From Sulfitobacter sp. DSM 110093 (GTDB taxonomy: Bacteria > Pseudomonadota > Alphaproteobacteria > Rhodobacterales > Rhodobacteraceae), in contig NZ_CP085168.1 of assembly GCF_022788715.1 (NCBI RefSeq), forward strand, positions 62,001 to 126,000: DNA of 64,000 bases, read 5' to 3'. The notes under the pieces are model-generated. The model was not told the origin of the DNA, made no database searches, and saw only the letters and a list, made by a program, of their open reading frames with translations. A program made the position numbers and the translations under genes. The first letter of the stretch is position 1, and each line of letters opens with the position of its first letter. This document shows, in pieces, positions 1 through 9,990 of this stretch.

Positions 1-33
1 ATACTTGCCTGACCCCGGGCCTTTGGTGCAGCC

Positions 34-1266
34 ATGATACGAACCACCATCATAACAGCTGTTGGGGCTGCTGCCCTGTCTTTCGCCGCACCAGCTCAGG
101 CGCAGGAATTAGCGTACTCTCAAGTTGAGCGTGGCCGCTACCTGACCTCTGCCGGGGATTGCAAAGCTTGCCACACCGACATCGAAAACGATGGCCAACC
201 CTTCGCCGGCGGACGGGCGATGGCAACGCCCTTTGGCACTATCTACTCGGCTAATCTGACACCCGATGCAGAAACCGGCCTTGGCCGATGGTCGCGGGAA
301 GATTTCTACAATGCTCTGAACGAAGGCATTGATGACCAAGGCAGGCACCTTTACCCCGCGATGCCTTATCCGAATTTTACCCTCATGACGCGGGACGATA
401 CCGACGCGATTTTTGCATATTTGCAATCCCTCGAACCGGTACATAAAGAAAAACCCGAGAACGAATTTCCATTTCCGCTGAACATCCGGATGTCTGTCAG
501 CGGCTGGAAAATGCTGTTCTTTGAGGATGAAGAGTACCGCACCGATCCCGATCAATCCGATGCGTGGAACCGGGGGCGATTTCTGGTCGATGGGCCGTTG
601 CATTGCGGCGCATGTCACACCGGAAAGAACCTACTCGGGGCGAGCGTTGACGATGAATATATGCGGGGCGGCTTGCTTGAGAACTGGTTTGCCCCAAACA
701 TTCGCGGCGGCGAAAATGGTGGTATCGCGCATTGGGACGAGGATGACATCGTAGAACTCTTGAAGGATGGGCGCAGCAAACACACAGCACCGATGCAGCG
801 CATGGGCGAAGTGGTGTCCTTATCCACGCAAAACCTCCGTACCGACGACCTGCGCGCCGTGGCAACCTATCTCAAAAGCCTTGACGACCAACCGCCCGAA
901 ACTTTGGATAAAATTGACGCCGCGCTGGCGGAAACGGGCGGCGCCCTATATTTTGACAATTGCGCAGGTTGCCATGCCGCTGACGGCTCCGGCGTGCCAT
1001 ATATATTCGCACCGCTCACGACCTCTAACAAGGTGCACGCTGAAGACCCATCAACCGCTATCCGCATTATCCTTGGTGGCGCCCGGGCAGAGCCAACAGA
1101 CAATGTGCCGAGCATCCCCGCCATGCCGCCCTTCGCATGGAAACTGTCAGACGCGCAGATTGCCGATTTGCTGAGCTATCTGCGCGGTTCTGGCCCGCGC
1201 CGCGCCGCGCCCGTTTCCGCGTCTGATGTCGCTGAGGTGCGTGGGTATCTAAGCGAAGGGCATTGA
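34..1266 (+). CDS. Tri-haem cytochrome c, periplasmic
   Basis: This is a 410-residue exported electron carrier. It has a signal peptide ending near residue 24 (AQAQ) and three CXXCH haem sites: C43-C46-H47, C191-C194-H195 and C310-C313-H314. That layout matches the cytochrome c subunits that serve membrane dehydrogenases (gluconate or alcohol dehydrogenase type), which pass electrons from a periplasmic oxidation to quinone or oxidase. No dehydrogenase partner is visible; it may lie left of the window edge. The ATG at 34 directly precedes a normal signal sequence. The exact substrate system cannot be told from this gene alone. Confidence 0.9.
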   Translation: MIRTTIITAVGAAALSFAAPAQAQELAYSQVERGRYLTSAGDCKACHTDIENDGQPFAGGRAMATPFGTIYSANLTPDAETGLGRWSREDFYNALNEGIDDQGRHLYPAMPYPNFTLMTRDDTDAIFAYLQSLEPVHKEKPENEFPFPLNIRMSVSGWKMLFFEDEEYRTDPDQSDAWNRGRFLVDGPLHCGACHTGKNLLGASVDDEYMRGGLLENWFAPNIRGGENGGIAHWDEDDIVELLKDGRSKHTAPMQRMGEVVSLSTQNLRTDDLRAVATYLKSLDDQPPETLDKIDAALAETGGALYFDNCAGCHAADGSGVPYIFAPLTTSNKVHAEDPSTAIRIILGGARAEPTDNVPSIPAMPPFAWKLSDAQIADLLSYLRGSGPRRAAPVSASDVAEVRGYLSEGH

Positions 1267-1325
1267 AGGTGTCAGTTTTCGGTAAAGCGGAGGGTGGTAG
1301 CGCGGCACACATCAACAGGTTGATC

Positions 1326-2225
1326 GACTCTGTTGTGTAAATCAGCTGACGAACGGCTCTCCCCTTTCCCCAAGCGGATTTATCCTAGGGCTTTCGTGAC
1401 AGGGATGCCAAGGGCGGTGTAACCGTCCAGGATTGCGACGCGCATCTGAACTTCCGCGACCTGCCGGCCAAAGTCGCGCGCTATCAGGCGCTGGCCAACT
1501 AGCATTCACACAATGCATCTTTGTCTCATCGTGGCTTCGGCAGTGGTAGCCGCTCCACTTTCGTCAGAGCGCCCGACCCAGATATCTCGATGCGCAAAGT
1601 GCGTCGTTTCTGGCGATAGCACCGGCTGTGGTTGGCTTCCATGGCTGGGCATTCCGGCGCGGCGGGATAACTGCGTCCGCACCGCGGTCAGCGATGGCCT
1701 TGTGACATCGGCGTGTGTCGTAGGCACCATCGGCAGTGACGCTGCCAATCTCCTGATCGGGTGGGATCTGGCCTAGTGGATGAGGCAACATCGGTGCATC
1801 CCGAGTGTTGCTGCCGGTGATCTCAACTGCTCTGATTTCTAGCGTTTGCTCATCAATGCCGATGCGGATCTTACGCCAGATGCACGCCTTCACCCCTCGA
1901 CCTTGATGCCGGTGCTATCCACTGCCCGGCAGTGGTTTGTTTTCAAACCATGGGAGGGGATCAGCAGGTGCAGCGGATCCTTCGCGCGATGACATGGAAT
2001 GCCCACCGAAAGCGTCCTTTGACGGCGGGAGATAGTGCTGAAGTTAGGCACGTCCCAATCGAGGCCCGTCAACCGAAGCAGGCTTTCTACAAAGCCGTCG
2101 TCTGGCGCAGCACCATCCCGAAAAGCACTTTCATCGTCAAACAGGTTTGGAACGCAGTGCCACTGAATGTCAGCGACCCACCCCTCTTGCCGAAGGGTCC
2201 GGCATCTCAGTTCACTCCGCTGAGT
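1326..2225 (-). pseudogene. Broken IS5-family (IS903/IS1031-like) transposase and left IS end
   Basis: Three pieces of one IS5-type DDE transposase are read on the minus strand in different frames. About 2225-1890 encodes the N-terminal part (GFVESLLRL, DSTGIKVEG). 1893-1564 encodes the core (IGSVTADGAYDTRRC, AVIPPRRNA, SRYLGRAL). About 1500-1390 encodes the C-terminus (RQVAEVQMRVAILDGYTAL). The sequence near 1326 (CTCTGTTGTGTAAATC-like) resembles the terminal repeat of IS903-group elements. Frameshifts and at least one deletion make it inactive. It abuts an IS1182-type remnant at about 2225, so one element probably replaced part of the other. Confidence 0.75.
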
Positions 2226-2990
2226 TCGCGAGTATCTCGATACACTGGACGAGGCCGCCTTCGGTGCCGCCAGCGAGGTGCAGCCCAAGTTTACCTCGCA
2301 TTTCGACCCGGCCAGCCATTGGACTGCCGCCCGCAAAGGCCCAGCATTCTTCAGTTATTTCGACAACTACCTGATCGATACGGATCACGGCGTCATCGTC
2401 GATGTCAAGGCCACGCGGTCCATTCGGCAGGCCGAAGTCGGCTCGACACGCACCATGCTAGACCGCGTTAAGGCCAGGTTCAACCTGCATCCCGAACGCC
2501 TGATCGCTGACACTGCCTATGGCACCTGGAGCCGGGCGGACTTCGAGTGGGACGTTGAGAACGACCAATACATTTGCCCCGAGGGCCAGACACTGAAACA
2601 ATTCCGGCGAAATTACTCGGACCCGAACCGGGGGCCGAGCGGACAGGGCAGAACCAAATACCGTGCCCTAAAACTGACTTGCCAGGCCTGTCCGTCTAAG
2701 GCCAAACGCTGCCCGAACGCAGATGCAAGATCGATTACCCGCGAAGAGCACGAGGACTCCCGCCAGATTGCCCGAGACATTGCGAATACCAAGCAATACG
2801 ACATATCTATGAAGCTTCGGAAGTAGGCCGAGATGCTCTTCGCGCACCTCAAGCGCATCCTCGGTCTCGGAAGGCTCTGATTACGTGGCCCATGCGGTGC
2901 AAACGACGAATTCCCGCTTGTCGCAACCACCCAAAACCTCCGGAAATTAGCCAAGATCTTTCCCGGGCCGCAGCAAGTACGAAAAGCCTA
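2226..2990 (+). pseudogene. Truncated IS1182-family transposase remnant
   Basis: The reading frame runs from about 2226 through an open stretch at 2278-2826. It encodes the middle of an IS1182-type DDE transposase: a conserved FFSYFDNYLIDT segment, a catalytic-region ADTAYG, and a Cys-rich C-terminal part with CPEGQ, CQACPSKAKRC and SITREEH. A stop at 2824-2826 is followed in frame by AEMLFAHLKRILGL, the usual C-terminal motif, then further disruption. The N-terminal third is missing at the junction with the IS5 relic. It is non-functional. Confidence 0.75.
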
Positions 2991-3360
2991 ACCGGAAAGG
3001 CGCTCGCGCAGCATTTGTAACGGTCATTTCTGCGCTCGCAAACGTTAGTTTTTCCACAAAATCGGCGGAGAGTAGCCGTTCGCCGCATGTTTAATGAATG
3101 CCTGCTTTAGGAAAGCACATATAAATGCTGGCCTTCGTTCATCGGGTTGAACCGGAACCCAAATGCGGACGTCATTGGTAGCGGCTTAGAGCTGTCTGGC
3201 CAAGCCGAATGGAGTGTGAGAGCCAGCCTCTCGCGGGCCCAGGCAATGTTGAAGCTGGCTCAACGCATTGATTTTTAGAGTGATTCAATAAATGCAGCTC
3301 AGTGGGCGGATATGAATATCTTGCCGATGTCGTAATCACAGTTAAGAATGCCTTATTTAA
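2991..3360. other. Gene-free stretch
   Basis: These 370 bases lie between the IS1182 relic and the cytochrome gene. I see no convincing gene, RNA or repeat. The sequence is probably the outer edge of the IS debris plus the region downstream of the minus-strand cytochrome gene. Confidence 0.4.
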
Positions 3361-3774
3361 TCAACGCTGGATACTTTCCAAGTAAGCCAAAAGTCCCGCC
3401 AGAATTTTTGGCGTTGGGTTCATCACACCATTCACCTCGATTGGCACGGTATCACTTGCCATAGCGCCACCAAATTGGGGCATCACCCTTCCGAAATGGC
3501 CGTGTTGAGGATCGCCATAAATATAGCTTAATGCACGGGCGCGGGGGGAAGAGCCTTCATTTTCACTGGCCAACAATGTCAGGTCTGTTGGTCTTGGATC
3601 GAGCCGTACCGACGAAAGGCCGTCGCCAAGCCCCGACATCCCGTGGCAAGAGGCACAGTTCGCCGCAAAAAACTTGGCTCTATTATGGGTTTCGGGCATT
3701 GAAGGTACTGTGCAGGCGGCTAAACTAGCGCCGATGATTGCGAGAGGGAATAGCAATAACCTCGAAGTTGGCAT
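3361..3774 (-). CDS. Small cytochrome c lipoprotein
   Basis: This protein of about 137 residues has a lipoprotein signal (LAAC lipobox), so it is probably anchored to a membrane facing the periplasm. One haem site, CASCH, lies about 35 residues into the mature chain, and a downstream Met in VMPQFGG is a plausible axial ligand. The start at 3774 (MPTSRLLL) gives a normal lipoprotein signal; an ATG at 3789 would add five residues. It resembles the protein at 17456-17869 at the other end of the cbb3 island: same length, lipobox, CXXCH and C-terminal LAYLESIQR / LDYLEAIQR. It may deliver electrons to the cbb3 oxidase, but that is inferred from position only. Confidence 0.85.
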   Translation of the reverse strand: MPTSRLLLFPLAIIGASLAACTVPSMPETHNRAKFFAANCASCHGMSGLGDGLSSVRLDPRPTDLTLLASENEGSSPRARALSYIYGDPQHGHFGRVMPQFGGAMASDTVPIEVNGVMNPTPKILAGLLAYLESIQR

Positions 3775-4280
3775 AGCTAAGGGTAGCATACCCTATAGGA
3801 ATAAGCACGAGCCTCAGCTGTAAAAAGTTTGCATTTTCGGCCTTGAAGGCGGAGCGTTAAACAAGAATAATTCGTGACCCTTGCTGTCAAAGCTCTGACC
3901 CCTCGGAGCATTGGGCGGTCCTTCCCCTCCTTTGACCCAAGGGTGCTGACGTCAGGCAGTTTCACATGAAATCGGAACTTGATTTTTGCTACTGACTACA
4001 ATGGTGGCGCTACGCTGGAGGCAAATCTCTCTCCCGGCGAAACGTCCAACCGTGGCCGGTGGTGCCCAATGTCCGCACCAACGAAAGATCATCGTGCTGC
4101 AGATAGCGTGAAACGTGGCGCGATTGCGTAATCAACAGTAGCCTGCGTTTGCATGAGCATTGTCGCAAAAGTGTCTTTCGCTCGGAGAAAAATTACGGCC
4201 CAATGCCAAATTTGATCTAAGTCAAAACACAGTCATGTCCTTCGTGCGATCCGTTTCCCAAAGATGAAGGGAATCGGGAT
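3775..4280. other. Regulatory intergenic region before ccoN
   Basis: This 506-base stretch separates the divergent cytochrome lipoprotein gene and ccoN. It holds the FNR-type box at 4212-4225 and presumably promoters in both directions. No coding sequence is supported. Confidence 0.6.
4212..4225 (+). promoter_or_regulatory. FNR/FixK-type box upstream of ccoN
   Basis: The sequence TTGATCTAAGTCAA has TTGAT, four bases, then GTCAA. It differs from the FNR consensus TTGAT-N4-ATCAA at one position. It lies about 55 bases before the ccoN start, as expected for an activator site of a class II promoter. A Crp/Fnr-family regulator is encoded in the same island at 13834-14517. Confidence 0.8.
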
Positions 4281-5891
4281 ATGTTCGATACGCTCAAATT
4301 GATCGCGCTTGCGCTCATTGTGTTCTTAGCGGCACTGGGCGCGGATTGGGCGCGTGATCCGGCTTATATGGTCCATGCGCTGCTGATCATGGTGATCGCG
4401 GCAGGGCTGTTTTTCTGGCAACTGCGCCAAATGCCTGTAGAGGCGGGCGAAATGGCTCCCGCCTTTGTGCCGCAGGGCTACATGGACGGCCCAGTGCGTT
4501 ACGGGGTGATTGCCACGGCCTGTTGGGGCGTGGTCGGCTTTCTTGCCGGGACTTACATCGCTTTCCAGCTCGCCTTTCCCGCGCTCAATATCGAATGGGC
4601 GCAGCCCTATGCCAACTTTGGCCGCCTGCGCCCGCTGCACACCAGCGCGGTAATCTTTGCCTTTGGCGGTAATGCTCTGATCGCGACCTCCTTTTATATC
4701 GTGCAACGCACATCGGCGGCACGGCTCTGGGGCGGCAACGCGGCTTGGTTCGTCTTTTGGGGCTACCAGCTTTTCATCGTTCTGGCGGCGACAGGTTATC
4801 TGCTGGGGGCAACACAATCCAAGGAATATGCCGAACCGGAATGGTATGTCGATATTTGGCTGACCATTGTCTGGCTAACCTACCTCGCTGTGTTCTTCGG
4901 CACGATCCTAAAGCGGCGCGAGCGGCATATCTACGTGGCGAACTGGTTTTTTCTAGCCTTCATCATCACCGTGGCGATGCTGCATGTGGTGAACAATCTG
5001 GCGATCCCTGTGTCGATCTGGGGCTCCAAGTCCGTGCAGGTTTTCTCGGGCGTGCAGGATGCCATGACGCAATGGTGGTACGGCCATAACGCCGTGGGCT
5101 TTTTCCTGACCGCCGGTTTCCTTGGGATGATGTATTACTTCGTGCCAAAGCAGGCGGGTCGCCCGGTCTATAGCTACAAGCTGTCGATTATCCATTTCTG
5201 GGCGCTGATCTTCCTTTATATCTGGGCCGGTCCGCACCACCTGCATTACACCGCGCTGCCGGATTGGGCGGCGACATTGGGCATGGTGTTTTCGATTATC
5301 CTGTGGATGCCCAGTTGGGGCGGCATGATCAATGGTCTGATGACGCTTGAGGGCGCGTGGGACAAGATCCGCACCGATCCGATTATCCGCATGTTCGTCG
5401 CGTCGCTGGCCTTCTATGGGATGTCAACTTTTGAGGGGCCAATGATGTCGATCCGGGCGGTCAACTCATTGAGCCACTATACCGATTGGACCATCGGTCA
5501 CGTGCATTCCGGCGCATTGGGTTGGAACGGCCTCATCACTTTTGGCGCACTCTACTTTCTGACACCACGACTTTGGGGACGGGCGCAGATGCATTCGCTC
5601 TCGGCGATCAATCTGCACTTCTGGCTCGCGACCGTGGGTATCGTTCTCTACGCGTCCTCGATGTGGGTATCGGGTATTATGGAAGGCCTGATGTGGCGCG
5701 AGGTGGATGCCAATGGGTTCCTCGTCAACAGCTTTGCCGACACCGTTGAAGCTAAATACCTGATGTATGTGGTCCGTGGTTTGGGTGGGGTTCTCTACCT
5801 CGCCGGCGGTGTCGTGATGGTCTGGAACATGTGGATGACCATCCGCGCCCCCGAAGCCCGCCCCATCACCGTCGCCCTGCCAGCGGAGTAA
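4281..5891 (+). CDS. ccoN: cbb3-type cytochrome c oxidase subunit I
   Basis: This is the catalytic haem-copper subunit of the high-affinity cbb3 oxidase, which reduces O2 to water at low oxygen and pumps protons across the inner membrane. The 536 residues hold about 12-14 membrane helices. Ligand histidines are visible in [10 protein letters not shown] (low-spin haem), [24 protein letters not shown] (CuB region) and [15 protein letters not shown]. An N-terminal extra hydrophobic stretch is usual for alphaproteobacterial CcoN. A GGGAATCGGGAT region precedes the ATG at 4281. It is first in a ccoNOQP-GHIS order, with an FNR-type box upstream pointing to induction at low oxygen. Confidence 0.98.
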   Translation: MFDTLKLIALALIVFLAALGADWARDPAYMVHALLIMVIAAGLFFWQLRQMPVEAGEMAPAFVPQGYMDGPVRYGVIATACWGVVGFLAGTYIAFQLAFPALNIEWAQPYANFGRLRPLHTSAVIFAFGGNALIATSFYIVQRTSAARLWGGNAAWFVFWGYQLFIVLAATGYLLGATQSKEYAEPEWYVDIWLTIVWLTYLAVFFGTILKRRERHIYVANWFFLAFIITVAMLHVVNNLAIPVSIWGSKSVQVFSGVQDAMTQWWYGHNAVGFFLTAGFLGMMYYFVPKQAGRPVYSYKLSIIHFWALIFLYIWAGPHHLHYTALPDWAATLGMVFSIILWMPSWGGMINGLMTLEGAWDKIRTDPIIRMFVASLAFYGMSTFEGPMMSIRAVNSLSHYTDWTIGHVHSGALGWNGLITFGALYFLTPRLWGRAQMHSLSAINLHFWLATVGIVLYASSMWVSGIMEGLMWREVDANGFLVNSFADTVEAKYLMYVVRGLGGVLYLAGGVVMVWNMWMTIRAPEARPITVALPAE

Positions 5892-5896
5892 GATCA

Positions 5897-6733
5897 ATGG
5901 CCAAGAATCCCCAAAGCCCGAATTACGACCCCGCCGACGACCCTAAGGTCGTTACCGCCCGCAAAGGCGTGAAGCGGGGAAAAGTTCCTAATGAGCTACC
6001 ACCCGAGACGCAGACGATCACCTTTCACCAGCGGTTTGAGCGCAATGCGACCCTGTTGCTGATTGCCTCGCTGGCGGTGGTCAGCGTCGGTGGCATTATC
6101 GAAATCGCGCCGCTCTTCTGGCTGGAGAACACGATCGAGGAGGTCGAGGGCATGCGCCCTTATTCGCCGCTGGAACTGGCGGGGCGCGAGATCTACGTGC
6201 GCGAGGGCTGTTATGTCTGCCACAGCCAGATGATCCGCCCGATGCGTGATGAGACGGAGCGCTACGGTCATTACAGCCTTGCCGCAGAATCTATGTATGA
6301 CCACCCATTTCAATGGGGCTCCAAACGCACCGGGCCGGATCTGGCGCGGGTCGGAGGGCGTTATTCGGATGAGTGGCACGTCGATCACCTGATGGATCCG
6401 CAATCTGTCGTGCCGGAAAGCGTCATGCCGAAATATGCCTTCTTGATGGATACCAAGCTGGAAGGCGATGATGTGACCGATCTTGTTGAGACCCACCGTA
6501 TGGTCGGCGTGCCCTACAGCGATGAGATGATAGCCAGTGCGAGCGGAGATTTTCGCGTACAGATTGATCCTTTCGGCGATTATGACGGCCTACTGGAACG
6601 CTATCCCGGCGCACAGGTGCGCAGCTTTGATGCCCAACCGGGGGTCAGCGAGATGGATGCACTGATCGCCTATCTACAAATGCTCGGAACGCTGGTCGAT
6701 TTCTCGACCTTTGTGCCCGAAGCTAACCGCTGA
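5897..6733 (+). CDS. ccoO: cbb3-type oxidase mono-haem subunit
   Basis: This membrane-anchored cytochrome c subunit passes electrons towards CcoN. It has one N-terminal membrane helix (about residues 50-72) and one haem site in [12 protein letters not shown] (C105, C108, H109), the CcoO hallmark. The ATG at 5897 follows the ccoN stop by five bases, with GGAG at 5885-5888; a longer frame back to 5831 would overlap ccoN and lacks family similarity. At 278 residues it is somewhat longer than many CcoO proteins because of a roughly 45-residue hydrophilic N-terminus. Confidence 0.97.
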   Translation: MAKNPQSPNYDPADDPKVVTARKGVKRGKVPNELPPETQTITFHQRFERNATLLLIASLAVVSVGGIIEIAPLFWLENTIEEVEGMRPYSPLELAGREIYVREGCYVCHSQMIRPMRDETERYGHYSLAAESMYDHPFQWGSKRTGPDLARVGGRYSDEWHVDHLMDPQSVVPESVMPKYAFLMDTKLEGDDVTDLVETHRMVGVPYSDEMIASASGDFRVQIDPFGDYDGLLERYPGAQVRSFDAQPGVSEMDALIAYLQMLGTLVDFSTFVPEANR

Positions 6734-6743
6734 GGAACTTGCC

Positions 6744-6932
6744 ATGGACACCTATTCCTTCCTGCGTGAACTGGCCGACAGCTGGGCACTGCTGATCCTG
6801 ACGCTCATCTTTCTTTGTGTCATCGGCTGGGCTTACCGCCCCGGCTCGCGCGCCCTCCATGAAGATGCGGCGGATGTGCCTTTCCGGAACGAGGACCCTG
6901 ACCAAGATTGCTATGACGGAGCCCGCCAATGA
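6744..6932 (+). CDS. ccoQ: cbb3-type oxidase small subunit
   Basis: This 62-residue single-helix membrane protein (helix about residues 12-30, ALLILTLIFLCVIGWAY) stabilises the cbb3 complex. The ATG at 6744 follows TGAGGA and gives MDTYSFLRELADSW; an upstream in-frame ATG at 6711 lies inside ccoO and is unlikely. Its stop overlaps the ccoP start (ATGA at 6929), so translation is probably coupled. Confidence 0.93.
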   Translation: MDTYSFLRELADSWALLILTLIFLCVIGWAYRPGSRALHEDAADVPFRNEDPDQDCYDGARQ

Positions 6933-7834
6933 CCAACAATCGCAAGATCGACCCCACCACCGGGACCGAGACCACCGGCCACAGTTGGGACGGTATCGAA
7001 GAGCTGAACACCCCTCTGCCGCGCTGGTGGCTTTGGACCTTCTACGCCACCATTGTCTGGGGTGTGATCTATACGATCCTCTACCCGGCTTGGCCGATGG
7101 TTTCGGGCGCGACGGCGGGATTGTTAGGCTATTCCACCCGCGCCGAAGTCGCAGCCGAGATCGAGCGCGTGAACCTGTCGAACGCAGATCTGATCGACAG
7201 CCTCGTTACTGTTGATTTGGCTGTGCTGCGGGACAACGAAGACCTGCACCGCTTTGCCGTCCAAGCCGGGCGCTCGGTCTTTGCAGCCAATTGTTCGCAA
7301 TGCCACGGCGCGGGGGCGGGGGGCGTTGTGGCTTCGGGGTATCCCAACCTGTTGGACGATGACTGGCTCTGGGGCGGCACTATGGACGACATCGCCTATA
7401 CCGTCCGTCACGGCATCCGCAACGAAGAAGACCCCGACGCGCGGTTCTCGGAAATGCCGCCGTTTGACTGGATGGAAGACGCCGAATTGGATGCCACCGC
7501 CCATTTCGTGCGCAGCCTGTCGGACCTCGGTCACAACGCGACCGCCGCCGCGAAAGGGGCCGCGCTTTACGCCGACAATTGCAGCGCCTGTCACGGCGAA
7601 AAGGGGCTGGGCAACCGCGAGATAGGCGCTCCGAACCTTGCCGATGCGATCTGGCTGCGTGGCGACAGCCAAGAAGCGATTCTACGGCAACTCAAAGCGC
7701 CGCGCATGGGGGTGATGCCGCCTTGGCAGGCGCGTTTGGGAGAAGCCGAAGTCCGGGCTATAACCGCCTATGTCTATGGACTGGGAGGCGGTGAGGCCGC
7801 CGTGGGCGATGCTGAGGATGCGCCCGCCCAATGA
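6929..7834 (+). CDS. ccoP: cbb3-type oxidase di-haem subunit
   Basis: This subunit receives electrons from soluble or anchored cytochromes and passes them to CcoO. Its 301 residues hold a WxxWLWTFYATIVWG N-terminal helix region (about 33-56) and two haem sites: CSQCHG (C122, C125) and CSACHG (C218, C221). Methionine ligands are likely in EMPPFDW and VMPPW. The start overlaps the ccoQ stop by four bases. Confidence 0.97.
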   Translation: MTNNRKIDPTTGTETTGHSWDGIEELNTPLPRWWLWTFYATIVWGVIYTILYPAWPMVSGATAGLLGYSTRAEVAAEIERVNLSNADLIDSLVTVDLAVLRDNEDLHRFAVQAGRSVFAANCSQCHGAGAGGVVASGYPNLLDDDWLWGGTMDDIAYTVRHGIRNEEDPDARFSEMPPFDWMEDAELDATAHFVRSLSDLGHNATAAAKGAALYADNCSACHGEKGLGNREIGAPNLADAIWLRGDSQEAILRQLKAPRMGVMPPWQARLGEAEVRAITAYVYGLGGGEAAVGDAEDAPAQ

Positions 7835-7860
7835 GCCAGCGCAAAAGATGATCCGCAGGT

Positions 7861-7874
7861 TTGATGCAGATCAA
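7861..7874 (+). promoter_or_regulatory. FNR/FixK-type box upstream of ccoG
   Basis: TTGATGCAGATCAA matches the FNR consensus TTGAT-N4-ATCAA at every fixed position. It lies 57 bases before the ccoG start, in the roughly 100-base gap after ccoP. This indicates a second, separately regulated promoter for the ccoGHIS assembly genes. Confidence 0.85.
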
Positions 7875-7931
7875 AGCAGCCTGCACATCAAGGGTGTAGG
7901 CCGAAAGACATAGCCCGGAGCCAAACCACTT

Positions 7932-9539
7932 ATGTCAAACGCCTCGCCCCCGCTTTTCGCTGCACGTGAGCCGATCTTTCCGCGCCGGGTGAGCGGCTTC
8001 TTTCGCCGGTTGAAATGGGTCATTCTGATCCTTGCACTGGGCATTTACTACATCACCCCGTGGATCCGTTGGGACCGGGGGCCGAACCTGCCTGACCAAG
8101 CGGTGCTGGTCGATCTGGCCAATCGGCGCTTTCACTTCTTCTGGATCGAAATCTGGCCGCATGAATTTTATTTCGTGGCCGGCCTGCTGATCATGGCGGG
8201 GCTGGGGCTGTTTTTGTTTACCTCGGCCTTGGGCCGGGTCTGGTGCGGCTACGCCTGTCCGCAGACGGTCTGGACGGACCTCTTCATGACCGTTGAGCGC
8301 TGGATCGAGGGCGACCGAAATGCGCGTATTCGCTTGCACAATGCTCTGTGGAGCCTGCGCAAAGGGCGGCTGCGGCTGACCAAATGGGCGGTTTGGCTGC
8401 TCATCGCGGTGGCGACGGGCGGGGCGTGGGTCTTCTACTTTGCCGATGCGCCGACCTTGGCGCGTGACCTTATGAACCTGCAGGCCGCCCCGGTGGCCTA
8501 TGCGACCATCGCCTTGCTCACAGCCACGACGTTTATCTTTGGCGGCTTCATGCGCGAACAGGTCTGCATCTACATGTGTCCTTGGCCCCGCATCCAAGGC
8601 GCGATGATGGACCCCGGCACGCTGACAGTCGGCTACCGAAAATGGCGCGGGGAGCCGCGTGGCAAGGGTGGGGTGAAACGTCAAAAGGCGGCAGCCGAGG
8701 CGATTGGCAGCGGCGACGCTGTGGCGCGCTATGGGGCGGCGGTTGACAAGAATACAGCCGCCGAACGCCAATCGCGCAGCGGCGAGGTGCTGGGAGATTG
8801 CATTGATTGCAACGCCTGTGTCGCAGTGTGCCCGATGGGGATCGACATCCGCGAAGGCCAGCAAATGGAGTGTATCACCTGCGCACTGTGCATTGATGCC
8901 TGCGACGACGTGATGGCCAAGATCGGCCGTCCGCGCGGGTTGATCGACTACCTCGCGCTGGATGACGAGCCGCCGACCCAACCGATGCAAAGCGCCGGGG
9001 TCGCGGGGCTTGCCGAAGTGCCCGCTGGCGAAGTTGCCGGGGCCTGCCAACCGCCGTGGCAGCCCAAGCCCCTATGGCAGCACATCTTTCGCCCGCGGAC
9101 GATCTTTTACACCACCGCTTGGGCCGCCATCGGGGTGGCGCTGGTTGTCGCCCTTTTCATCCGACCCGAGATCGACATGACCATCGCCCCGGTTCGCAAC
9201 CCGACTTTCGTCACCCTCTCGGACGGGTCGATCCGCAACGCCTATGACATCCGCCTGCGCAACAAGCACGGCGAGGCGCGAGACTTTCAGCTGTCGCTCG
9301 TGGCTGACAACGTTCTGCAACTGGCTGTCGAAGGCGCTCCCGGCACTGTGGTGGAGGTCCCTGCGGACACCAGCCGCTTGCAACGGGTCTACGTGATCGC
9401 ACCCCCGCAAGCCCCTGCCGCCAGACAACAGCGGAGTGATCTGCGGCTCTGGGTGCAAGACGTTACCTCAGGGGAGCGTGCTTATAGCAATACGATTTTT
9501 AACGGAAAGGAAGGCCTTAATGAACGCAGTGCAGACTGA
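7932..9539 (+). CDS. ccoG: cbb3 oxidase assembly ferredoxin, copper reductase type
   Basis: This polyferredoxin (FixG/RdxA family) of the inner membrane is thought to reduce copper for CuB insertion into CcoN. Its 535 residues include membrane helices near residues 30-48, 85-100, 160-180, 195-215 and 395-415. A CGYACPQTVWTDLF segment and two 4Fe-4S clusters (CIDCNACVAVCP and CITCALCIDACD) follow. The C-terminal periplasmic Ig-like domain runs from about residue 420. The ATG at 7932 follows a GGAG. It overlaps ccoH by 20 bases. Confidence 0.96.
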   Translation: MSNASPPLFAAREPIFPRRVSGFFRRLKWVILILALGIYYITPWIRWDRGPNLPDQAVLVDLANRRFHFFWIEIWPHEFYFVAGLLIMAGLGLFLFTSALGRVWCGYACPQTVWTDLFMTVERWIEGDRNARIRLHNALWSLRKGRLRLTKWAVWLLIAVATGGAWVFYFADAPTLARDLMNLQAAPVAYATIALLTATTFIFGGFMREQVCIYMCPWPRIQGAMMDPGTLTVGYRKWRGEPRGKGGVKRQKAAAEAIGSGDAVARYGAAVDKNTAAERQSRSGEVLGDCIDCNACVAVCPMGIDIREGQQMECITCALCIDACDDVMAKIGRPRGLIDYLALDDEPPTQPMQSAGVAGLAEVPAGEVAGACQPPWQPKPLWQHIFRPRTIFYTTAWAAIGVALVVALFIRPEIDMTIAPVRNPTFVTLSDGSIRNAYDIRLRNKHGEARDFQLSLVADNVLQLAVEGAPGTVVEVPADTSRLQRVYVIAPPQAPAARQQRSDLRLWVQDVTSGERAYSNTIFNGKEGLNERSAD

Positions 9540-9990
9540 ACGTCCCCTCACAGGATGGCATGTACTTGCGATGTTCGTGGGTGGATTTTCTATCATCATC
9601 ACGGTTAACCTTGCTTTGGCGGTCAACGCGGTGCGGACTTTCCCAGGCAAAGAAACTGAGTCGAGCTATGTCGCCTCTCAAAACTTCGACACGGACCGCG
9701 CTGCGCAGGAAGCACTGGGCTGGCTCTTGCAGACCGACCTGACCGACACAGCGCTCAGACTTGCGGTGCAGGACGAAAGTGCCGGCGTTGTCATGCCAGA
9801 GATAATCACGGCAACGCTTGGCCGCGCAACGACCGTGGCGGATGATATGACGCCAGCGTTCGACTGGGATGGCAAAGCGTGGGTGGCCTCGGTCATCGCC
9901 GGACCGGGCAATTGGAATCTGCGGATTGAGATGCGCGCTGCCGACGGCACGCTCTTTCGCCGCCGCATACCGCTCAGGGTAGTGCGATGA
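9520..9990 (+). CDS. ccoH: cbb3 oxidase assembly protein FixH/CcoH family
   Basis: This 156-residue membrane protein is needed for cbb3 assembly and sits next to the copper ATPase. One N-terminal helix (about residues 12-35, WHVLAMFVGGFSIIITVN) precedes a periplasmic domain with the family's NAVRTFPG segment. The ATG at 9520, preceded by AAAGGAAGG, lies inside the end of ccoG; the longer frame from 9436 is a shadow. Its stop overlaps the ccoI start at 9987. Confidence 0.93.
   Translation: MNAVQTERPLTGWHVLAMFVGGFSIIITVNLALAVNAVRTFPGKETESSYVASQNFDTDRAAQEALGWLLQTDLTDTALRLAVQDESAGVVMPEIITATLGRATTVADDMTPAFDWDGKAWVASVIAGPGNWNLRIEMRAADGTLFRRRIPLRVVR

Noticed and set aside
109..865. Several minus-strand frames opposite the tri-haem cytochrome gene
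   Set aside because: They are shadows of the cytochrome frame, without ribosome sites or family matches.
7935..9050. A 371-codon minus-strand frame opposite ccoG
   Set aside because: It lies wholly within the conserved ccoG gene and has no recognisable product.
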